Origin: Pseudomonas taiwanensis DSM 21245 | GTDB taxonomy: Bacteria > Pseudomonadota > Gammaproteobacteria > Pseudomonadales > Pseudomonadaceae | NCBI RefSeq assembly: GCF_000425785.1 | Contig: NZ_AUEC01000010.1 | Coordinates: forward strand, 62,001 to 126,000 | DNA length: 64,000 nt | Reading direction: 5' to 3' | In this document: positions 37,784 through 47,993 of the stretch, piece by piece | Layout of the letters: every line of letters starts with the position of its first letter | How positions within the stretch are numbered: the stretch's first letter is position 1 | Notes under the pieces: generated by a model | The model's input: only the letters and a program-made list of their open reading frames with translations | What the model was told of the DNA's origin: nothing | Databases searched by the model: none | Made by a program: the position numbers and the translations under genes

Positions 37784-39834
37784 GTGCTCAAGATTTCCTG
37801 GTAGAACTGGGCACCGAAGAGCTGCCACCGAAGGCCCTGGCCTCGCTGGGCGACGCCTTCCTGGCGGGCATCGAGAAAGGCCTGCAGGCTGCGGGCCTGA
37901 ACTACACCGGCAAGCAGGTATACGCAGCGCCGCGCCGCCTGGCCGTGCTGATTCGTCAACTGGACGTGCAGCAGCCGGACCGCAGCATCAACATCGACGG
38001 CCCGCCCATTCAGGCGGCGTTCAACGCTGAAGGCCAACCGACCCAGGCTGCTCTGGGCTTCGCCAAGAAGTGCGGAGTAGAGCTGTCGGAAATCGACCAG
38101 AGCGGCGCCAAGCTGCGTTTCTCCCAACACATTCCAGGCAAGGCCACTGCCAGCCTGCTGCCGACCATCGTCGAAGACTCGCTCAACGACCTGCCCATCC
38201 CCAAGCGCATGCGCTGGGCGGCCAGCCGTGAAGAGTTCGTCCGCCCGACCCAGTGGCTGGTAATGCTGCTGGGCGACCAGGTCGTCGAGTGCACCATCCT
38301 GTCGCAGAAAGCCGGCCGTGAATCCCGTGGTCACCGCTTCCATCACCCGGAAAACGTGGTCATCACTACCCCGGCCAACTATGTCGAGGACCTGCGCAAG
38401 GCCTATGTACTGGCCGACTTCGCCGAGCGTCGCGAGCTGATCAGCAAGCGCACCGCCGAGCTGGCCATGCAGCAGGAAGGCAGCGCCATCGTACCGCCAG
38501 CGCTGCTGGATGAAGTCACCGCGCTGGTGGAGTGGCCGGTGCCGCTGGTCTGCTCGTTCGAAGAGCGCTTCCTCGAAGTGCCGCAGGAAGCCCTGATCAC
38601 CACCATGCAGGACAACCAGAAGTACTTCTGCCTGCTGGACAGCGAAGGCAAGCTGCTGCCGCGCTTCATCACCGTCGCCAACGTCGAGAGCCGCGATCCG
38701 AAGCAGATCGTGCAAGGCAACGAGAAGGTCGTGCGCCCGCGCCTGACCGACGCCGAGTTCTTCTTCAAGCAGGACAAGAAGCAGCCGCTGGAAACCTTCA
38801 ACGAGCGCCTGAAGAACGTGGTGTTCCAGGCTCAGTTGGGCACTGTCTTCGACAAGGCCGAGCGCGTTTCCAAACTGGCCGCATTCATCGCACCCAAGAT
38901 TGGCGGCGATGCCGCGCGTGCCGGTCGCGCCGGCCTGCTGTCCAAGTGCGACCTGGCCACCGAGATGGTGGGCGAGTTCCCTGAAATGCAGGGTGTCGCC
39001 GGTTACTACTACGCGCTGAACGATGGCGAGCCGGAAGACGTCGCCCTGGCCCTGAACGAGCAGTACATGCCTCGTGGCGCCGGCGCCGAACTGCCGCAGA
39101 CCCTGACCGGTGCAGCCGTGGCCATCGCCGACAAGCTCGACACCCTGGTCGGCATCTTCGGCATCGGCATGCTGCCAACCGGCAGCAAGGACCCGTATGC
39201 CCTGCGCCGTGCCGCCCTGGGCGTGCTGCGCATCCTGATCGAGAAGCAGCTGGACCTGGACCTGAATGCCGCCGTCGAATTCGCGGTCAAGCAGTTCGGT
39301 GCCAAGGTGAAAGCCGCCGGCCTGGCCGAACAGGTGCTGGAGTTCGTCTTCGACCGTCTGCGTGCGCGTTACGAAGACGAAGGCATCGACGTCTCGACCT
39401 ACCTGTCGGTGCGTGCCCTGAAGCCGGGTTCGGCCCTGGACTTCGACCAGCGCGTACAGGCCGTGCAGGCCTTCCGCAAGCTGCCGGAAGCCAACGCCCT
39501 GGCTGCGGCGAACAAGCGAGTATCGAACCTGCTGAGCAAGGCCGAAGGTGCTATCGCCGACCACGTCGAACCGAAGTACTTCGACAATGCCAACGAGTTC
39601 TCCCTGTACTCGGCCATCCAGCAGGCCGACCAGGCCGTGCAGCCGATGGCTGCTGCGCGTCAGTACAGCGAAGCACTGGCCCGCCTGGCTGCCCTGCGTG
39701 ACCCGGTCGACGCCTTCTTCGAGGCCGTGATGGTCAACGCCGAAGACGCCAAGGTCCGTGCCAACCGTTATGCCCTGCTCAGCCGCCTGCGTGGCCTGTT
39801 CCTGGGCGTTGCCGATATTTCGCTGCTGGGGTAA
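37780..39834 (+). CDS. glyS: Glycyl-tRNA synthetase beta subunit
   Basis: A 684-residue subunit needed for tRNA binding and full activity of glycyl-tRNA synthetase. It contains the HD-like middle domain and a C-terminal DALR anticodon-binding region. Its ATG overlaps the glyQ stop (ATGA), so synthesis of both subunits is coupled. Confidence 0.98.
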   Translation: MSAQDFLVELGTEELPPKALASLGDAFLAGIEKGLQAAGLNYTGKQVYAAPRRLAVLIRQLDVQQPDRSINIDGPPIQAAFNAEGQPTQAALGFAKKCGVELSEIDQSGAKLRFSQHIPGKATASLLPTIVEDSLNDLPIPKRMRWAASREEFVRPTQWLVMLLGDQVVECTILSQKAGRESRGHRFHHPENVVITTPANYVEDLRKAYVLADFAERRELISKRTAELAMQQEGSAIVPPALLDEVTALVEWPVPLVCSFEERFLEVPQEALITTMQDNQKYFCLLDSEGKLLPRFITVANVESRDPKQIVQGNEKVVRPRLTDAEFFFKQDKKQPLETFNERLKNVVFQAQLGTVFDKAERVSKLAAFIAPKIGGDAARAGRAGLLSKCDLATEMVGEFPEMQGVAGYYYALNDGEPEDVALALNEQYMPRGAGAELPQTLTGAAVAIADKLDTLVGIFGIGMLPTGSKDPYALRRAALGVLRILIEKQLDLDLNAAVEFAVKQFGAKVKAAGLAEQVLEFVFDRLRARYEDEGIDVSTYLSVRALKPGSALDFDQRVQAVQAFRKLPEANALAAANKRVSNLLSKAEGAIADHVEPKYFDNANEFSLYSAIQQADQAVQPMAAARQYSEALARLAALRDPVDAFFEAVMVNAEDAKVRANRYALLSRLRGLFLGVADISLLG

Positions 39835-39837
39835 GCC

Positions 39838-40365
39838 TTGAAACTGCTGATTCTCGATCGTGACGGGGTGATCAATTACGACTCCGACGCCTATATCAAG
39901 TCGCTGGAGGAGTGGATTCCGATTCCCGGCTCGGTCGAGGCTATCGCGCAGTTGAGCAAAGCCGGCTGGACGGTGGCCGTAGCCACCAACCAGTCCGGCA
40001 TTGCCCGCGGCTACTACCCGCTGGAAACCCTTGAAGCCATGCATGCCCGCCTGCGCGCGCTGGTGGCCGAACTGGGTGGCGAAGTGGGTCATATCGTGTA
40101 TTGCCCGCACGGGCCGGACGAAGGCTGCGATTGCCGCAAGCCCAAGCCTGGCATGCTGCGGGCGATCGCCGAGCACTACCAGGCCGACCTGCGCGGCGTC
40201 TGGTTCATCGGCGACAGCAAAGGTGACCTGGAGGCCGCCCTGGCCGTCGGTGCACAACCCGTGTTGGTGAAAACCGGCAAGGGCGTGCGGACCCTGGAAA
40301 AGGGTGTGCCGGAAACTACACTGATTTTCGACGATCTGGCTGCTATCGCCAGAGAACTAATTTAA
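39838..40365 (+). CDS. gmhB: D-glycero-beta-D-manno-heptose-1,7-bisphosphate 7-phosphatase
   Basis: A 175-residue HAD phosphatase of the ADP-heptose pathway for LPS inner core. The nucleophile is Asp7 in LDRDGVIN and the zinc-binding loop is CPHGPDEGCDCRKPKPG. The start is a TTG three bases after the glyS stop, with GGGGTAAG upstream; no nearer ATG would keep the nucleophile motif. Confidence 0.95.
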   Translation: MKLLILDRDGVINYDSDAYIKSLEEWIPIPGSVEAIAQLSKAGWTVAVATNQSGIARGYYPLETLEAMHARLRALVAELGGEVGHIVYCPHGPDEGCDCRKPKPGMLRAIAEHYQADLRGVWFIGDSKGDLEAALAVGAQPVLVKTGKGVRTLEKGVPETTLIFDDLAAIARELI

Positions 40366-40369
40366 ACAG

Positions 40370-40390
40370 TGCGCCTTCGGGCGCATTTTT
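40370..40390 (+). terminator. Intrinsic terminator after gmhB
   Basis: TGCGCC, loop TTCG, GGCGCA, then TTTTT directly after the gmhB stop codon. Confidence 0.8.
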
Positions 40391-40426
40391 CTCAGGCGGG
40401 CGCGCCCCGCAACGGTACATGCCACT

Positions 40427-41197
40427 ATGTCGATCCTGCAGGCGATCAGAATCTTTCTTTTTTACCTGCTGCTGGGCACCAGTTCGCTGTTGTGGTGCTC
40501 CCTGAGCTTTTTCATCGCGCCATTTTTGTCGTTCCCCAAGCGCTATCGCTTCATCAACGTCTACTGGTGCCGTTTCGCCGTGCTGCTGGCGCAAGTGATC
40601 CTGGGCATTCGCTACAAGGTCACCGGTGCCGAGAACGTGCCGAATGAGCCCTGCGTGATCCTGTCGAACCACCAGAGCACATGGGAAACGTTCTTCTTGT
40701 CCGCCTATTTCTCGCCACTGAGCCAGGTGCTCAAGCGTGAGCTGCTGTACGTCCCGTTCTTTGGCTGGGCCATGGCCATGCTGCGGCCGATCGCCATCGA
40801 CCGCGACAACCCCAAGGAAGCCTTGCGCCAGGTTGCAAGCAAAGGTGATGAGCTGCTCAAGCAGAAGGTATGGGTGCTGATCTTCCCGGAAGGGACCCGC
40901 GTGCCCTTCGGTACGGTCGGCAAGTTCTCCCGTGGCGGCACCGCACTGGCGGTCAACGCAGGCCTGCCGGTGCTGCCGATCGCACATAACGCCGGCAAGT
41001 TCTGGCCGAAGGAAGGCTGGGGTAAACGCTCGGGCACCATCGAGGTGGTGATTGGCGAGCCAATGTATGCCAATGGCACCGGCCCGCGTGCCATCGCCGA
41101 GCTCAATGACCGCGCAGCCGCGTGGAATGAAGCGACCCAACGTGCCATGGGTTCACTGCCGCCAGCAGATGAAAAAGCCCAAGAGCAGATCGCCTGA
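40427..41197 (+). CDS. 1-acyl-sn-glycerol-3-phosphate acyltransferase (PlsC family)
   Basis: A 256-residue inner-membrane acyltransferase making phosphatidic acid from lysophosphatidic acid. The HX4E motif NHQSTWE (His82, Glu87) and the FPEGTR motif are intact, and a hydrophobic N-terminal anchor is present. The P. aeruginosa gene in this location, between gmhB and gyrB, is called lptA (PA0005, from memory). Confidence 0.94.
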   Translation: MSILQAIRIFLFYLLLGTSSLLWCSLSFFIAPFLSFPKRYRFINVYWCRFAVLLAQVILGIRYKVTGAENVPNEPCVILSNHQSTWETFFLSAYFSPLSQVLKRELLYVPFFGWAMAMLRPIAIDRDNPKEALRQVASKGDELLKQKVWVLIFPEGTRVPFGTVGKFSRGGTALAVNAGLPVLPIAHNAGKFWPKEGWGKRSGTIEVVIGEPMYANGTGPRAIAELNDRAAAWNEATQRAMGSLPPADEKAQEQIA

Positions 41198-41202
41198 CGA
41201 TC

Positions 41203-41211
41203 TGTGGATAA
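41203..41211 (-). other. DnaA box after the PlsC-family gene
   Basis: Perfect TTATCCACA on the minus strand just after the stop codon, in the 211-base convergent gap that also holds a strong terminator. Confidence 0.55.
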
Positions 41212-41329
41212 CTTGTGTGCAATTTTTGGATGGAATGCTTCAAATAGATGCTAAGTGATTGAATTGGCTATTTATTTCTGTGTATGACATTTTTCTGAAA
41301 ATCGTGCATAAGTTTTTTCGAGGTATAAG

Positions 41330-41357
41330 AAAACCGGCTTTTACAGCCGGTTTTTTT
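41330..41357. terminator. Bidirectional terminator
   Basis: AAAACCGGCT, a TTTACA centre, and AGCCGGTTTTTTT form a symmetrical stem with A- and T-runs. It serves the convergent PlsC-family and MFS genes. Confidence 0.9.
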
Positions 41358-41408
41358 ATGAGCCTTGCAGGCCAGCCGTCTTGTCAGCGGCAGGGCCCGT
41401 GAAACACC

Positions 41409-43028
41409 TCAGACCTTGTCGATATCCACATCCTTAGTCTCTTTGAGGCAGAAAATCCCCACGACCAGGCTGATCCCTGTCACCAGTACCGGGTACCAAA
41501 GGCCGTAGAAGATATCCCCGGTGTATACCACCAACGCGAACGACACCGTGGGCAGGAAGCCGCCAAACCAGCCGTTGCCGATGTGGTAGGGCAGGGACAT
41601 CGAGGTGTAGCGGATGCGGGTCGGGAACAGCTCGACCATCACGGCTGCCAGTGGGCCGTAGGTCATGGTCGCGATCAGGATCATCGCCACGATCAGCACC
41701 ACGACCATCACCTGGTTAACATTGGCTGGATCAGCCTTGGCCGGGTAGCCCGCCTGTTCGACCGCAGCACGCATGGCCGCTTCGTCGAAGCCGCTGATGG
41801 TCTTGTCACCAATGCTCACCACCACCTCGGTACCCTGCGCATTCACCGAACTGTAGGGCAGGCCTTGCTTGACCAGGAAGGTCTTGACCTTGTCGCATGG
41901 GCTGTCGAAACGCGCCTTGCCGACCGGGTCGAACTGGAAGGTGCAACCTTTCGGGTCCGCTGTGACCACAATCGGCGCCTGGCGGCTGGCCGCGTCGATT
42001 TGCGGGTTGGCGTAGTGGCTTAGCGCTTTGAACATCGGGAAGTACAGCACCGTGGCCAGCAGCAGGCCCAGCATCAGGATCGGCTTGCGCCCAACCCTGT
42101 CCGACAACCAGCCGAAGAACACGAAGAATGGCGCACCGATCACCACGCTGATGATCAGCAGGGTATTGGCCTGAGCAGGGTCCATCTTGAGCATCTGCGT
42201 CATGAAGAACAGCACGTAGAACTGCGCGGTGTAGAAGGTCACCGCCTGGCCCGCGTTGATGCTGAACAAGGCTGTGAGCACCACCTTGAGGTTTGGCCAA
42301 GAGGTGAACGACTCACGAATCGGCGACTTGCTGACCTTGCCCTGGGCCTTCATTTTCACGAAAGCAGGCGACTCGTGCATGCTCATGCGAATCCACGTGG
42401 AAATGGCCAGGAGGAAGATCGACAGCAGGAAGGGCAGGCGCCAGCCCCAGGTCTCGAACTGATCCCCACTGATGTAACGGCTAGCCAGCACCACCAGCAA
42501 CGACAGCAGCAGTCCAAGGGTGGCGGTGGACTGAATGAAACCGGTGTGGAAACCGCGCTTGCCAGGTGGCGCGTGCTCGGCCACGTAGGTGGCTGCACCA
42601 CCGTACTCGCCGCCCAGGGCCAGGCCCTGGAGCATGCGCAATACCACCAGAATGATCGGGGCAGCGATACCGATGCTGGCATAGGTGGGTAGCAGGCCGA
42701 CAGCGAATGTCGACAAGCCCATTAGCACGATGGTGACCAGGAAGGTGTACTTGCGACCGATCATGTCACCCAGACGGCCAAACACCAGCGCACCGAAAGG
42801 CCGAACGAGGAAGCCGGCGGCAAAGGCCATCAAAGCGAAGATAAAGGCGGTAGTGTCGTTCACCCCAGCGAAGAACTGCTTGCTGATGACCGCTGCCAGT
42901 GCACCATAGAGAAAAAAGTCATACCACTCGAACACCGTCCCGAGGGATGACGCGAAAATGATCTTGCGTTCCTCACGGCCACTGGAGCTGCTGGCCGCCG
43001 CACCCTGCTCTTGAATGTAATCCGACAT
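41409..43028 (-). CDS. MFS transporter, MHS (proline/betaine-type) family
   Basis: A 539-residue symporter of the metabolite:H+ symporter branch, with N-terminal SLGTVFEWYDFFLYG and loop motif GRLGDMIGRK. It is about 100 residues longer than ordinary MHS proteins. The extra sequence lies between late helices and contains CTFQFDP and DSPCDKV, an extracytoplasmic domain with a probable disulfide. The start at 43028 follows GAGGACA. It lies 97 bases downstream of the GMC oxidoreductase gene and may import that enzyme's substrate. Confidence 0.9.
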   Translation of the reverse strand: MSDYIQEQGAAASSSSGREERKIIFASSLGTVFEWYDFFLYGALAAVISKQFFAGVNDTTAFIFALMAFAAGFLVRPFGALVFGRLGDMIGRKYTFLVTIVLMGLSTFAVGLLPTYASIGIAAPIILVVLRMLQGLALGGEYGGAATYVAEHAPPGKRGFHTGFIQSTATLGLLLSLLVVLASRYISGDQFETWGWRLPFLLSIFLLAISTWIRMSMHESPAFVKMKAQGKVSKSPIRESFTSWPNLKVVLTALFSINAGQAVTFYTAQFYVLFFMTQMLKMDPAQANTLLIISVVIGAPFFVFFGWLSDRVGRKPILMLGLLLATVLYFPMFKALSHYANPQIDAASRQAPIVVTADPKGCTFQFDPVGKARFDSPCDKVKTFLVKQGLPYSSVNAQGTEVVVSIGDKTISGFDEAAMRAAVEQAGYPAKADPANVNQVMVVVLIVAMILIATMTYGPLAAVMVELFPTRIRYTSMSLPYHIGNGWFGGFLPTVSFALVVYTGDIFYGLWYPVLVTGISLVVGIFCLKETKDVDIDKV

Positions 43029-43125
43029 CGTTGCTGTCCTCGGCCCGAAGGCCACAGTGATTATTCTTGTTGTTCCACTGTCGGCAGCCTCTGACCGCAA
43101 GCTGCCGGTACTGCACGCACCCGGG

Positions 43126-44772
43126 TCAGGGCGTCGGTATTGCGTCTTCGTTGAAGCTGGTCTGGGTAGTAGCCCCCTTGAGAATGAGTTGGGCCGCCTT
43201 CTCGGCGATCATGAGAGTGGGTGAACAGGTATTGCCGGAGGTGATCTGCGGCATGATCGACGCATCCGCCACGCGCAGCCCGGGGATGCCATGAACGCGC
43301 AACTGGTTATCCACAACGTCCAACGGGCCATTGCCCATGCGGCAGGTACCGACCGGGTGGAAGATGGTGGTGCCAATCTTGCCAGCGGCTTCGAACAGTT
43401 CTTCTTCGGTTTGCAAGGCCGGACCGGGCAGATACTCGCGGGGTTCGAATGCGGCCAGGGCAGGGGCCTGGACGATGCGTCGGGTGAGGCGAATGGCATC
43501 GGCGGCGACCCGCAGGTCTTCGGGGTCGCTGAGGTAGTTGGGGTCGATCAGCGGCGTCGTGTTCATGTCGGCAGAGCGGATGTCGATGCGTCCACGGCTT
43601 GCTGGGCGCAGGTTGCACACCGACGCGGTGAAAGCCGGGAAACGGTGCAGCGGCTCGCCGAAGCGCTCCAGCGAAAGGGGTTGCACGTGATACTGCAAGT
43701 TGGCGGTGGCCTGCGCAGGACTCGAGCGTACGAAGGCCCCCAGTTGGCTCGGTGCCATGGCCAACGGGCCACTGCGGTCGTAGAGATAGCGCAAGCCCAT
43801 ACCCAGCTTGCCCCAAAGGCTGTTGGCCATCTGGTTGAGGGTACGGGTATTGCGGATCTCGTAGATCAGGCGCAGCTGCAGGTGGTCCTGCAGGTTGCCG
43901 CCGATGCCAGGCATATCGTGGCGAACTCCGATACCGAGGCTTTCCAGCAGCTTGCGCGGGCCAATTCCTGAGCGCTGCAGGATGCCAGGAGAGCCTACGG
44001 CACCGGCACAAAGAATGATCTCGCGGCGTGCGGAGAACTCGTGCCAGGCACCCTGCCATTGCGCTTTCACCGCCCGAGCACGGGTATTGTTCAATAACAC
44101 CTGGTCGACCTGCACATCGGTCAGCACGGTCAGGTTTGGGCGATCCTTGATTGGCCGCAGAAAGGCCTTGGATGCATTCCAGCGCACACCACTGCGCTGG
44201 TTGACTTGAAAGTATCCACAGCCTTGGTTGTCGCCGGTATTGAAGTCATCGACCTTGCCGATGCCGCTCTGCTCAGCCGCATCGCGGAAGGCATCGAGGA
44301 TAGGCCAGCTATAGCGCTGGCGCTCGACGCGCCACTCACCGTCGGCACCATGGTGATCAGTGCTGCCGGCAAAATGGTTTTCACTGGCCTTGAACAGTGG
44401 CAGCACATCCTTCCATGCCCAGCCTTCGTTGCCTTGATCGGCCCAGTGGTCGTAGTCGGCGGCTTGGCCACGCATGTAGATCATGCCGTTGATCGAGGAA
44501 CAACCACCCAGCACCTTGCCGCGAGGGTAACCCAGGCTGCGCCCCCCCAGGCCGGACTGCGCCTCGGTCTTGAAGCACCAGTCGGTGCGCGGGTTGCCGA
44601 TGCAGTAGAGATAACCGACAGGGACGTGGATCCAGGGGTAGTTGTCGCGCCCACCGGCTTCAAGCAACAGCACTCGGCAGGAGGGGTTGGCCGACAAACG
44701 ATTGGCCAGCAGGCAACCGGCAGGACCGGCCCCAACGACCACGTAGTCGAAGACAGAATCGGCTGATGGCAT
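43126..44772 (-). CDS. GMC family FAD-dependent alcohol/choline dehydrogenase
   Basis: A 548-residue glucose-methanol-choline oxidoreductase. The FAD-binding GAGPAG starts at residue 14; RGKVLGGCSSINGMIYMRG and GAVGSPGILQRSGIG are the two GMC signatures. The C-terminal active site shows His in FHPVGTCRMG and Asn in SGNTCSPT. It oxidises an alcohol of unknown identity. It is divergent from a LysR gene and upstream of an MFS gene, so the three form a small uptake-and-oxidation set. Confidence 0.93.
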   Translation of the reverse strand: MPSADSVFDYVVVGAGPAGCLLANRLSANPSCRVLLLEAGGRDNYPWIHVPVGYLYCIGNPRTDWCFKTEAQSGLGGRSLGYPRGKVLGGCSSINGMIYMRGQAADYDHWADQGNEGWAWKDVLPLFKASENHFAGSTDHHGADGEWRVERQRYSWPILDAFRDAAEQSGIGKVDDFNTGDNQGCGYFQVNQRSGVRWNASKAFLRPIKDRPNLTVLTDVQVDQVLLNNTRARAVKAQWQGAWHEFSARREIILCAGAVGSPGILQRSGIGPRKLLESLGIGVRHDMPGIGGNLQDHLQLRLIYEIRNTRTLNQMANSLWGKLGMGLRYLYDRSGPLAMAPSQLGAFVRSSPAQATANLQYHVQPLSLERFGEPLHRFPAFTASVCNLRPASRGRIDIRSADMNTTPLIDPNYLSDPEDLRVAADAIRLTRRIVQAPALAAFEPREYLPGPALQTEEELFEAAGKIGTTIFHPVGTCRMGNGPLDVVDNQLRVHGIPGLRVADASIMPQITSGNTCSPTLMIAEKAAQLILKGATTQTSFNEDAIPTP

Positions 44773-44927
44773 GTGAAACCTCGCCTGATTATTGTTCTTG
44801 TCGTCCTACATCTTATTGATTAATTTCGACGAGGAAACACGAGATTTCACGCAGCGGTTGTGCGTTTTCGTTCAACGCAATGCCTGTGCGGGTCGCTTGC
44901 ATTGCCCCGAAAAGCACCGCTGTATCC

Positions 44928-44954
44928 GTGGGAGCGGGTTCACCCGCAAATAGG
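44928..44954. repeat. REP-like element
   Basis: GTGGGAGCGGGTTCACCCGC, the classic P. putida REP core, ends about 30 bases before the LysR start codon, an unusual place so close to a gene start. Confidence 0.65.
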
Positions 44955-44982
44955 CCACAACGGACGGCCTGAAAGGACAAGC

Positions 44983-45870
44983 ATGTTCGACTGGAATGAT
45001 CTGCGGTTTTTCCTCGAGTTGCAGCGCAGCGGCCGGCTGCTCACCGCCGCCAAGCGTCTGAACACTACCCACAGCACCGTGGCCCGGCATATCGAAAGCA
45101 TCGAGAAAAGCCTTGGCACGCCGCTGTTCGTGCAGCACGCCCAGGGCTATGAACTGACCAGTTCCGGCCAGGCCCTGCTCAAGCACGCCGAAGCCATGGA
45201 GAATGTCGCCCTGCTGGCGCAGGAAGAAATCACCCAGGCCATTACACCGTTGGGCAAGATCCGCCTTGGGGTGACTGAGGGCATCGGCATCATGTTCTTC
45301 ACCCCACGCATGAACGCGTTGTTCGAACGATACCCAGGCCTGGAAGTTGAACTGGTGGCAGTACCGCGCTTTGTCAGCATCCTCAACCGCGAAGCTGAAA
45401 TCAGCATCCACCTGGAGCGGCCCAATGCCGACCTTCTGATTACCCGTAAGCTCACCGACTACCGCTTGGCCCTTTACGCCAGCCAAAACTATCTCGACCG
45501 GGCGCCACCGCTGCGAAACCGCGATGACCTGGCTCGTCACAGTTGGATTGGCTATGTCGATGACTTGCTGTTCAGTCAGGAACTGCTGTTCCTCAACAGC
45601 TTCTGCCGGGCGCCCAACGTGGTCTTTCGCAGCACCAGCGTGATCGCCCAGCAGCATGCCGCCCGCGCAGGCTTGGGCATCGCCGTGCTGCCCAATTACA
45701 TGGCCCGCCACGACCCGACGCTGGTCCGCCTATTACCCACCGAGACCATCCAGCGCAGCTACTGGATCTGCACGCGCAGGGAGCTGCACAAGTCGGTGCG
45801 CCTGCGGGTGGTCTGGGACTACCTGCTGGCGCTGTGCGCTGCGGAACAAGCCGAGCTGTTAGCCGAGTAG
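44983..45870 (+). CDS. LysR-type transcriptional regulator
   Basis: A 295-residue LysR regulator of the AaeR/DsdC-like group beginning FDWNDLRFFLELQRSGRL. The winged helix-turn-helix covers residues 4-62. Divergent placement suggests that it controls the GMC oxidoreductase and MFS genes. The ATG at 44983 follows GAAAGGA; an upstream in-frame extension reads through the REP and is rejected. Its 3' end overlaps the convergent TauE gene by 12 bases. Confidence 0.9.
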   Translation: MFDWNDLRFFLELQRSGRLLTAAKRLNTTHSTVARHIESIEKSLGTPLFVQHAQGYELTSSGQALLKHAEAMENVALLAQEEITQAITPLGKIRLGVTEGIGIMFFTPRMNALFERYPGLEVELVAVPRFVSILNREAEISIHLERPNADLLITRKLTDYRLALYASQNYLDRAPPLRNRDDLARHSWIGYVDDLLFSQELLFLNSFCRAPNVVFRSTSVIAQQHAARAGLGIAVLPNYMARHDPTLVRLLPTETIQRSYWICTRRELHKSVRLRVVWDYLLALCAAEQAELLAE

Positions 45871-46677
45871 CGCCTTACCGGCCAACAGCAGGGCCGCGAA
45901 CCAGCCGGCCACGGCAAACATCTGCTGCAGGCGCGGCCCGGCAAGCCTGGCCGCCAGTGGCCGCGCCAGCAACAAGCCAAGTACCGCACCGATGGCGAAC
46001 GGAGCACCGATCCGCCACTGCATCACCCCTGCCAGGCTGGCGCTGACAACGCTTGCCGCGGACACCAGGGCGATTACCGCCAGCGATGTCGAGACAATGC
46101 TCTTCATGCGCAGATTGGTGTAACGGTTCAAGGCGGGAATGATCACGAAGCCCCCGCCCACACCAAGCAGGCCCGACAGCAGCCCGGACAATGCCCCCGT
46201 CATGGCCAAGGCACGGGCGCACGGCAGCGTCCAGCGCAAGCGGCCCTGCAATGGGTTGAGCACGCACGGTTCGATGTATCGATGAGCATCATTGTGCTCG
46301 CCACGCAGTTCGTTGCTGGCCTTGCGCCAGATGCGCAGGCAGGCGTACACCAGTACCCCGGCGAAGGTCAGTGCCAACGGCGTGTTGGGCAAGCGATGCG
46401 CGAGCATCAGCCCAAGGGGTGCAGCAGCGATGCCGATCAGGGCAATGAACAGTGCGGCGCGATAACGCACCAGCCCCTCACGCAGGCCGAGCACGGCCCC
46501 CACGGATGCGGCGAGCCCTACGGCAAGCAAGCCGATAGGCGCGGCCTCGACCATCGACAGGCCAAGGCCGAACACCAGCAGCGGCACCGCGAGGATACCG
46601 CCGCCCGCGCCGGTCAGTGCCAACACTCCACCGATGATTGCGCCCAACCCAGCGCCCAACAGTTGATGCTCGATCAC
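45859..46677 (-). CDS. tauE: TauE/SafE family sulfite/sulfoacetate exporter
   Basis: A 272-residue membrane protein with 7-8 helices, including the family-type glycine-rich stretch GGVLALTGAGGGILAVPLL near the N-terminus and GVGGGFVIIPAL in the repeat. It probably exports sulfite or a related anion formed by the sulfide oxidation enzymes encoded upstream. The start is a GTG at 46677 whose codon overlaps the SQR stop (GTGA), so it is translationally coupled. Confidence 0.92.
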   Translation of the reverse strand: MIEHQLLGAGLGAIIGGVLALTGAGGGILAVPLLVFGLGLSMVEAAPIGLLAVGLAASVGAVLGLREGLVRYRAALFIALIGIAAAPLGLMLAHRLPNTPLALTFAGVLVYACLRIWRKASNELRGEHNDAHRYIEPCVLNPLQGRLRWTLPCARALAMTGALSGLLSGLLGVGGGFVIIPALNRYTNLRMKSIVSTSLAVIALVSAASVVSASLAGVMQWRIGAPFAIGAVLGLLLARPLAARLAGPRLQQMFAVAGWFAALLLAGKALLG

Positions 46678-47954
46678 CGCGTACCCTCGACCACCAGCGG
46701 CTGAGGCCGTGCCAGCCATTCACGCCCCTTGAGCATGCCTTGCCAGTAAAGAGGCGGCAGTACCCTTGCCTTGAGCAGCCAGGCCAGACGGGTTGCCTGA
46801 CGACCATCGAGCAGCCAACGGGGGAAGCTTGGAGCAACCTTGCCCCCGTAGGTGAATTCGGCAAGCACGATCTTGCCGCGTTCGACGGTCAATGGACAGG
46901 AGCCGTAGCCGTCGTATTGGGCAAGGGTGCCGAGCCTGCCCAAAGCTACCAGAACATTGTTGGCCACGACCGGCGCCTGCTTGCGGGCGGCGGCGGCAGT
47001 CTTGGCGTTGGTGGTGTTGGCGACATCGCCAAGGGCGTGGATATTGCCAAACGAGCGGTGACGAAGGGTATGGGGATCGACATCGACCCAACCCGCCGCA
47101 TCCACCAACGGACTGTTGCGAATGAAGTCCGGAGCGACCTGTGGGGGCACCACGTGCAGCATGTCAAAGGCTTCGGTGCGCCTTTCGCTGCTACCGTCAG
47201 GCAATGTGCGAATGAAAGTGGCGCGCTTGTTCGGCCCGTCCACCGCCACCAGTCGATGCGAGTAATTGAGATCAACGCCGTACTTGTCGATGTAGGCCAT
47301 CAGCGCAGGGACATAGTCGGCGACCCCGAACAGCACCGCGCCAGCATTGAAGAAGCTGGCTTTCACATCACCCAGCTGCCCATTGCGAAGCCAATGGTCA
47401 CAGGACAGGTACAACGCTTTCTGCGGCGCGCCGGCACATTTGATCGGCATCGGTGGCTGGGTGAACAAGGCACGACCTTGCTTGAGGTTCTGCACCAGCG
47501 ACCAGGTGTAGGGAGCCAGATCGTATCGGTAGTTGGAGGTCACCCCGTTTCGACCCAAGGTTTCGCTCAGCCCTTCGATGGCACTCCAATCGAGTTTCAG
47601 GCCTGGGCAGACAACGAGTTGTTCGTAGCTGACGGCACGGCCGTCTTCGAGAATGACCAGCTGCGCCTGAGGGTCGAAGCCTTCGACTCGCGCCTTGATC
47701 CACCGCACACCTCGGGGGATGGTCGAAGCCATGGTGCGCGCGGTACTGGTCGACTTGAATACACCAGCGCCCACCATCGTCCAACCAGGCTGGTAGTAGT
47801 GAACATCGGCGGGGTCGATCAGGGCGATATCCAGCGATGGGTCGCGGCTGATGAGACTGGAGGCAGTGGCGATACCGGCAGCTCCGGCACCGACGATCAC
47901 CACTTTGTGGTGATCCGCATTGGATGTTTTGGCGGGGGACAGCAAGGCAGGCAT
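46674..47954 (-). CDS. sqr: Sulfide:quinone oxidoreductase
   Basis: A 426-residue FAD protein of the type II SQR group, oxidising sulfide to sulfane sulfur with quinone as acceptor at the inner membrane. The Rossmann loop is GAGAAG; the conserved redox cysteines are Cys173 in PIKCAGAPQK and Cys353 in YGSCPL, with Cys116 also present. The start at 47954 follows AGGACG. It is the middle gene of a persulfide dioxygenase-SQR-TauE operon. Confidence 0.92.
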   Translation of the reverse strand: MPALLSPAKTSNADHHKVVIVGAGAAGIATASSLISRDPSLDIALIDPADVHYYQPGWTMVGAGVFKSTSTARTMASTIPRGVRWIKARVEGFDPQAQLVILEDGRAVSYEQLVVCPGLKLDWSAIEGLSETLGRNGVTSNYRYDLAPYTWSLVQNLKQGRALFTQPPMPIKCAGAPQKALYLSCDHWLRNGQLGDVKASFFNAGAVLFGVADYVPALMAYIDKYGVDLNYSHRLVAVDGPNKRATFIRTLPDGSSERRTEAFDMLHVVPPQVAPDFIRNSPLVDAAGWVDVDPHTLRHRSFGNIHALGDVANTTNAKTAAAARKQAPVVANNVLVALGRLGTLAQYDGYGSCPLTVERGKIVLAEFTYGGKVAPSFPRWLLDGRQATRLAWLLKARVLPPLYWQGMLKGREWLARPQPLVVEGTR

Positions 47955-47993
47955 GGCGGTACGTCCTGGAAATCTGGTTATGGGCAAAGACGA

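Noticed and set aside
37693..40257. 854-codon open frame antisense to glyS and gmhB
   Set aside because: An artefact of high G+C third positions opposite glyS; Gln/His/Val/Gly-rich low-complexity product.
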